Shown piece after piece: positions 6,171 to 8,406 of a stretch of 8,406 nucleotides of DNA; the stretch's first letter is position 1, and each line of letters opens with the position of its first letter. Source of the stretch: Burkholderiales bacterium (GTDB lineage: Bacteria; Pseudomonadota; Gammaproteobacteria; Burkholderiales; SG8-39); assembly GCA_027457185.1 (NCBI GenBank), contig DAIDTN010000148.1, positions 1 through 8,406 on the forward strand, given 5' to 3'. The notes under the pieces were generated by a model, which worked only from the letters and a program-made list of their open reading frames with translations, searched no databases and was not told the DNA's origin. A program made the position numbers and the translations under genes.

Positions 6171-7055
6171 GTGAGCACGAATCCGCAGCGGCTGCGCCTG
6201 GGCATACCCAAAGGCAGCCTGCAGGAAACCACGCAGAAACTTTTCATCCGCGCCGGCTACGACCTGCGCATCTCCGGCCGCTCCTACTACCCCGATATCG
6301 ACGACGCGGAGATCGAGTGCATCCTGATCCGGCCGCAGGAAATGTCGCGCTACGTCGGCCAGGGGATCCTCGACTGCGCCATCACCGGCCTGGACTGGAT
6401 TCTGGAGAACGACATCGACGTGGCGCAGATCGCCGACCTGCGCGCGCCCTGGCCGAACTACGGCCCGGTGCGCTGGGTGATGGCGTCCAAAGACGACTCG
6501 CCGTTTCACAGCGTCAAGGATCTCGAGGGTCGCCGCATCGCCACCGAGGCGGTAGGCATGACCAGGCGTTTCCTGGCGCAGCACGGCGTGCAGGCAAATG
6601 TGGAATTCTCGTGGGGCGCGACCGAAGTCAAGCCGCCGATCCTGGCCGATGCGATCGTGGACGTGTCCGAAACCGGCGCCTCGCTGCGGGCGAACAACCT
6701 CAAGATCATGCACGTCGTACTGGAGAGCACGCCGCGCTTCATCGGCTGCCACGATTCGCTCAAGGACGGCTGGAAAAGCGCAAAAATCGACTGCGTGCTG
6801 ATGTTGCTGAAGGGCGCAATCGCGGCCGCGACGCGCGTACTGCTGTCGATGAACCTGCCGCGGGAGAAAGTCGACGCCGTGCTGAAACTTCTGCCGGCGC
6901 TGGCGACGCCGACGGTGTCGACGCTGGCCGATCCGCACTGGGTCGACCTGTCCACCGTGGTCGACGAAAAGAAGGTGCGCGAGCTGATCCCCCGGCTCTA
7001 CGCCGCGGGCGCGCGCGGCATCATCGAACTGCCGCTGAACAAGATCGTCGAGTAG
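6171..7055 (+). CDS. hisG: ATP phosphoribosyltransferase, long form
   Basis: Catalyses the first step of histidine biosynthesis, joining ATP and PRPP to give phosphoribosyl-ATP, in the cytosol. The 294 residues fit the long, self-sufficient HisG type (E. coli HisG is 299), which carries a C-terminal regulatory domain and needs no HisZ partner. Visible are the N-terminal LRLGIPKGSLQE (8-19), DCAITGLDW (68-76), and the PRPP-binding loop ADAIVDVSETGASL (159-172) with Asp160 and Asp164. The HisG_C regulatory domain runs from about residue 218 to the end and includes ATPTVSTL (245-252) and the AGARGIIELPLNKIV end (279-293). The start is GTG at 6171, with AGAAGG ten bases upstream, a slightly long spacing. 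No other his gene is in the window, which is unusual: betaproteobacteria usually carry the short HisG within a his operon. It may be a transferred or second copy. Feedback inhibition by histidine is expected from the domain but not shown. Confidence 0.93.
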   Translation: MSTNPQRLRLGIPKGSLQETTQKLFIRAGYDLRISGRSYYPDIDDAEIECILIRPQEMSRYVGQGILDCAITGLDWILENDIDVAQIADLRAPWPNYGPVRWVMASKDDSPFHSVKDLEGRRIATEAVGMTRRFLAQHGVQANVEFSWGATEVKPPILADAIVDVSETGASLRANNLKIMHVVLESTPRFIGCHDSLKDGWKSAKIDCVLMLLKGAIAAATRVLLSMNLPREKVDAVLKLLPALATPTVSTLADPHWVDLSTVVDEKKVRELIPRLYAAGARGIIELPLNKIVE

Positions 7056-7090
7056 GGTCATCCGGAACGCAAGCGGCCGGGCGCGCGCCG

Positions 7091-7116
7091 CATATAGGTG
7101 TAGCTACACGCATATG
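7091..7116. promoter_or_regulatory. Palindromic operator, probable MarR binding site
   Basis: GTGTAGCTACAC (7098-7109) is a perfect 12-base palindrome. It is flanked by CATAT on the left and ATATG on the right, which continue the same symmetry. Over 26 bases, 11 of 13 base pairs match, the only breaks being the two positions next to the core. It overlaps the extended -10 region of the adjacent marR promoter. MarR dimers commonly bind such sites over their own promoter, so autorepression is the natural inference. Confidence 0.7.
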
Positions 7117-7123
7117 CTATGAT
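7115..7123 (+). promoter_or_regulatory. Extended -10 promoter of marR
   Basis: TG, one base, then TATGAT (7118-7123, five of six to consensus) forms an extended -10 element; no good -35 is present, as is often the case for this type. By the standard spacing the transcript would start at 7130, the A of the marR ATG. An alternative hexamer TATGCT at 7113-7118 would start about five bases earlier. Both overlap or touch the palindrome at 7091-7116. Confidence 0.5.
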
Positions 7124-7129
7124 CGCGCC

Positions 7130-7579
7130 ATGTCGACCGGCTCCTCCGTCCCGATGTTCGGCTGCACCTGTGCGCGGCTGCGCAAGCTGACGCGCCGGGT
7201 GACGCGCATTTACGATGCGCACCTGGCCGCCCAGGCGATCAAGGTCACCCAGTATTCGCTCCTCGCCAACGCCGCCCGCGGCGAGCGCAGCGTGTCCGAG
7301 TTTGCCGCCGAACTGGAAATGGACCGCAGCACGCTCAGCCGCAATCTGGCGCCGCTCGCGGCGCAGGGCTGGGTGAGCATTTCGATCGGCGCCGATCCGC
7401 GCAGCCGCCGCATCGGCGTCACCGCCGCCGGCCGGCGCAAGCTCAGGGCCGCCCTGCCGCTATGGCGCAAGGCGCAATGCGAAGTCGAAGCTCTGCTCGG
7501 CAAAGCGGGCGTCGGCGAACTGCACAGCGGGATCGAACGCGCGCTCGCCGCACTCCCCAACCCATCAGGAAAACGATGA
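7130..7579 (+). CDS. MarR-family winged-helix transcriptional regulator
   Basis: A 149-residue DNA-binding repressor of MarR type, acting as a dimer. The N-terminal helix CTCARLRKLTRRVTRIYDAHL (12-32) matches the dimerisation region. The helix-turn-helix spans SVSEFAAELEMDRSTLSRNL (54-73). The wing carries the DPRSRRIGVTAAGRRKL signature (89-105). Two close cysteines (Cys12, Cys14) and Cys117 could allow redox sensing, but this is speculative. The start is ATG at 7130. There is no ribosome binding site before it, and the predicted promoter puts the transcript start at that codon. An alternative ATG at residue 9 is no better supported. Its stop overlaps the start of the transporter gene by four bases, and a palindrome sits just upstream. 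Together these suggest that it represses its own operon and releases it when a ligand, possibly the transporter's substrate, appears. Confidence 0.93.
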   Translation: MSTGSSVPMFGCTCARLRKLTRRVTRIYDAHLAAQAIKVTQYSLLANAARGERSVSEFAAELEMDRSTLSRNLAPLAAQGWVSISIGADPRSRRIGVTAAGRRKLRAALPLWRKAQCEVEALLGKAGVGELHSGIERALAALPNPSGKR

Positions 7580-8406
7580 TGAGCGCCAGGCGTCAATACT
7601 GGATGCTGGTCGCCTCCGCTGCGCTGATACTCGCGGTAACCATGGGCATCCGCAATACGCTGGGCCTGTTCGTGTCGCCGCTGAATACGTCCACCGGCCT
7701 CGGTATCGTCACGGTGAGCTTCGCGCTCGCCGTCGGCCAGCTCGTGTGGGGCGTGGCCCAGCCCGTCTTCGGCGCGCTCGCCGACCACGCCGGCTCGGTC
7801 AGGATCATCGCTGTCGGTGCGGTGCTGCTGGCACTGGGGCTGGCGCTTACGCCGTTCATGCATTCCAGCCTCGGCTTGATTCTGCTTCTCGGGGTGGTAG
7901 CCGCGGCCGGAGCGGGCGGCGGCAGCTTTTCCATTCTCATGGGCGCCGCGGCGCAACGCCTGCCGGCGGAGCGCCGCGCCTTCGCCTCGGGCTTTATCAA
8001 CGCCGGCGGATCGTTCGGCCAGTTCGTGTTCGCGCCGCTGGCGCAGGCGCTGATCGGCGCTTTCGGCTGGGTCACGGCGCTGCTCGCACTCGCCGCCTCC
8101 GCCCTGCTCACCATCCCGCTGGCGCTGCCGCTGCGCGACAAGCATCACGGCGGCCCGACGGTCCGCGTGGCCGGCATCAGTCTGTCCGAACAGACGCTGC
8201 TCGCATTCAAGGACCGCAGCTATCTGTGCCTGCATGCGGGCTTTTTCACCTGCGGCTTTCACATCGCCTTCCTCGTCACGCACCTGCCGGGCGAGGTCGC
8301 GCTGTGCGGGCTCCCGGCCTCGGTTTCGGCGGCATCGCTCGCGATCATCGGCCTCGCCAACATCGCCGGCAGCCTCGGCGTCGGCTGGCTGGCGCAAACC
8401 TACCGC
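7576..8406 (+). CDS. Major facilitator superfamily transporter, C-terminus off the window
   Basis: A secondary transporter of the inner membrane. The 277 visible residues run without a stop to the window end, so roughly a third of a typical 400-residue protein is missing. Hydrophobic helices lie near 9-31, 45-65, 77-93, 99-122, 137-155, 160-178, then after a polar loop (184-212) near 216-236 and 247-270. Motif A, the MFS signature between helices 2 and 3, is visible as FGALADHAGSVR (65-76). The segment around GFFTCGFHIAFLVTHLPG (222-239) resembles MFS members of the oxalate/formate-antiporter-like group, but the substrate is unknown. The start is ATG at 7576 (ATGATGA), within the marR stop; a second ATG follows at 7579. 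AGGA at 7567-7570 serves either. Translation is probably coupled to marR, so the pair forms a regulator-transporter operon typical of efflux or nutrient uptake controlled by its substrate. Confidence 0.9.
   Translation, partial: MMSARRQYWMLVASAALILAVTMGIRNTLGLFVSPLNTSTGLGIVTVSFALAVGQLVWGVAQPVFGALADHAGSVRIIAVGAVLLALGLALTPFMHSSLGLILLLGVVAAAGAGGGSFSILMGAAAQRLPAERRAFASGFINAGGSFGQFVFAPLAQALIGAFGWVTALLALAASALLTIPLALPLRDKHHGGPTVRVAGISLSEQTLLAFKDRSYLCLHAGFFTCGFHIAFLVTHLPGEVALCGLPASVSAASLAIIGLANIAGSLGVGWLAQTYR

Noticed and set aside
7073..7091. A GCGGC/GCCGC stem after hisG as a terminator.
   Set aside because: The stem has only five pairs around a nine-base loop and no T-run follows; in this GC-rich stretch it is likely chance.

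Overview
The window looks like chromosomal DNA of a GC-rich proteobacterium, most likely a betaproteobacterium. The evidence is the strong G/C bias at third codon positions, a membrane protein that resembles the betaproteobacterial BPSS1780 family, and a CoA-ligase/MaoC/SDR/cyclase gene set of the kind common in Burkholderiales. The taxonomic call is an inference from recognised families, not a search result. The DNA is gene-dense. The longest stretch without a gene is 191 bases (5107-5297), so no gap exceeds 300 bases. I saw no rRNA, tRNA, CRISPR array, insertion sequence or phage gene.

Left block (1-3931, all minus strand). Read in the direction of transcription it runs: MaoC-type enoyl-CoA hydratase (3931-3485), acyl-CoA ligase (3347-1674), cyclase-family metal-dependent hydrolase (1632-595) and a short-chain dehydrogenase (561 to beyond base 1, C-terminus cut off). 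The last three genes are 41 and 33 bases apart and look like one transcription unit. MaoC is separated from the ligase by 137 bases holding two stem-loops. Together the genes suggest catabolism of an unidentified carboxylic acid: CoA activation, hydration of an enoyl-CoA, oxidation of a hydroxyl, and a hydrolytic step.

Divergent gap (3932-4081). The 150 bases between the minus-strand block and the plus-strand genes should hold outward promoters, but I could not make a confident hexamer call there.

Right block (4082-8406, all plus strand). A small DUF423 membrane protein is followed closely by a DJ-1/PfpI-family protein whose ribosome binding site overlaps the DUF423 stop codon. After a gap with a good sigma-70-like promoter comes a BPSS1780-type multi-pass membrane protein, then a long-form ATP phosphoribosyltransferase (HisG) with no other histidine gene nearby. 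The window ends with a MarR regulator overlapping a major facilitator transporter by four bases. In front of marR lies a near-perfect palindrome beside an extended -10 element. That -10 would start the transcript at or within a few bases of the marR start codon, suggesting autoregulation and a leaderless mRNA.

Most genes are recognisable families. The items most worth following up are the substrate of the left-hand catabolic cluster, the altered metal-site motif in its cyclase, the orphan long-form HisG, and the marR control region.
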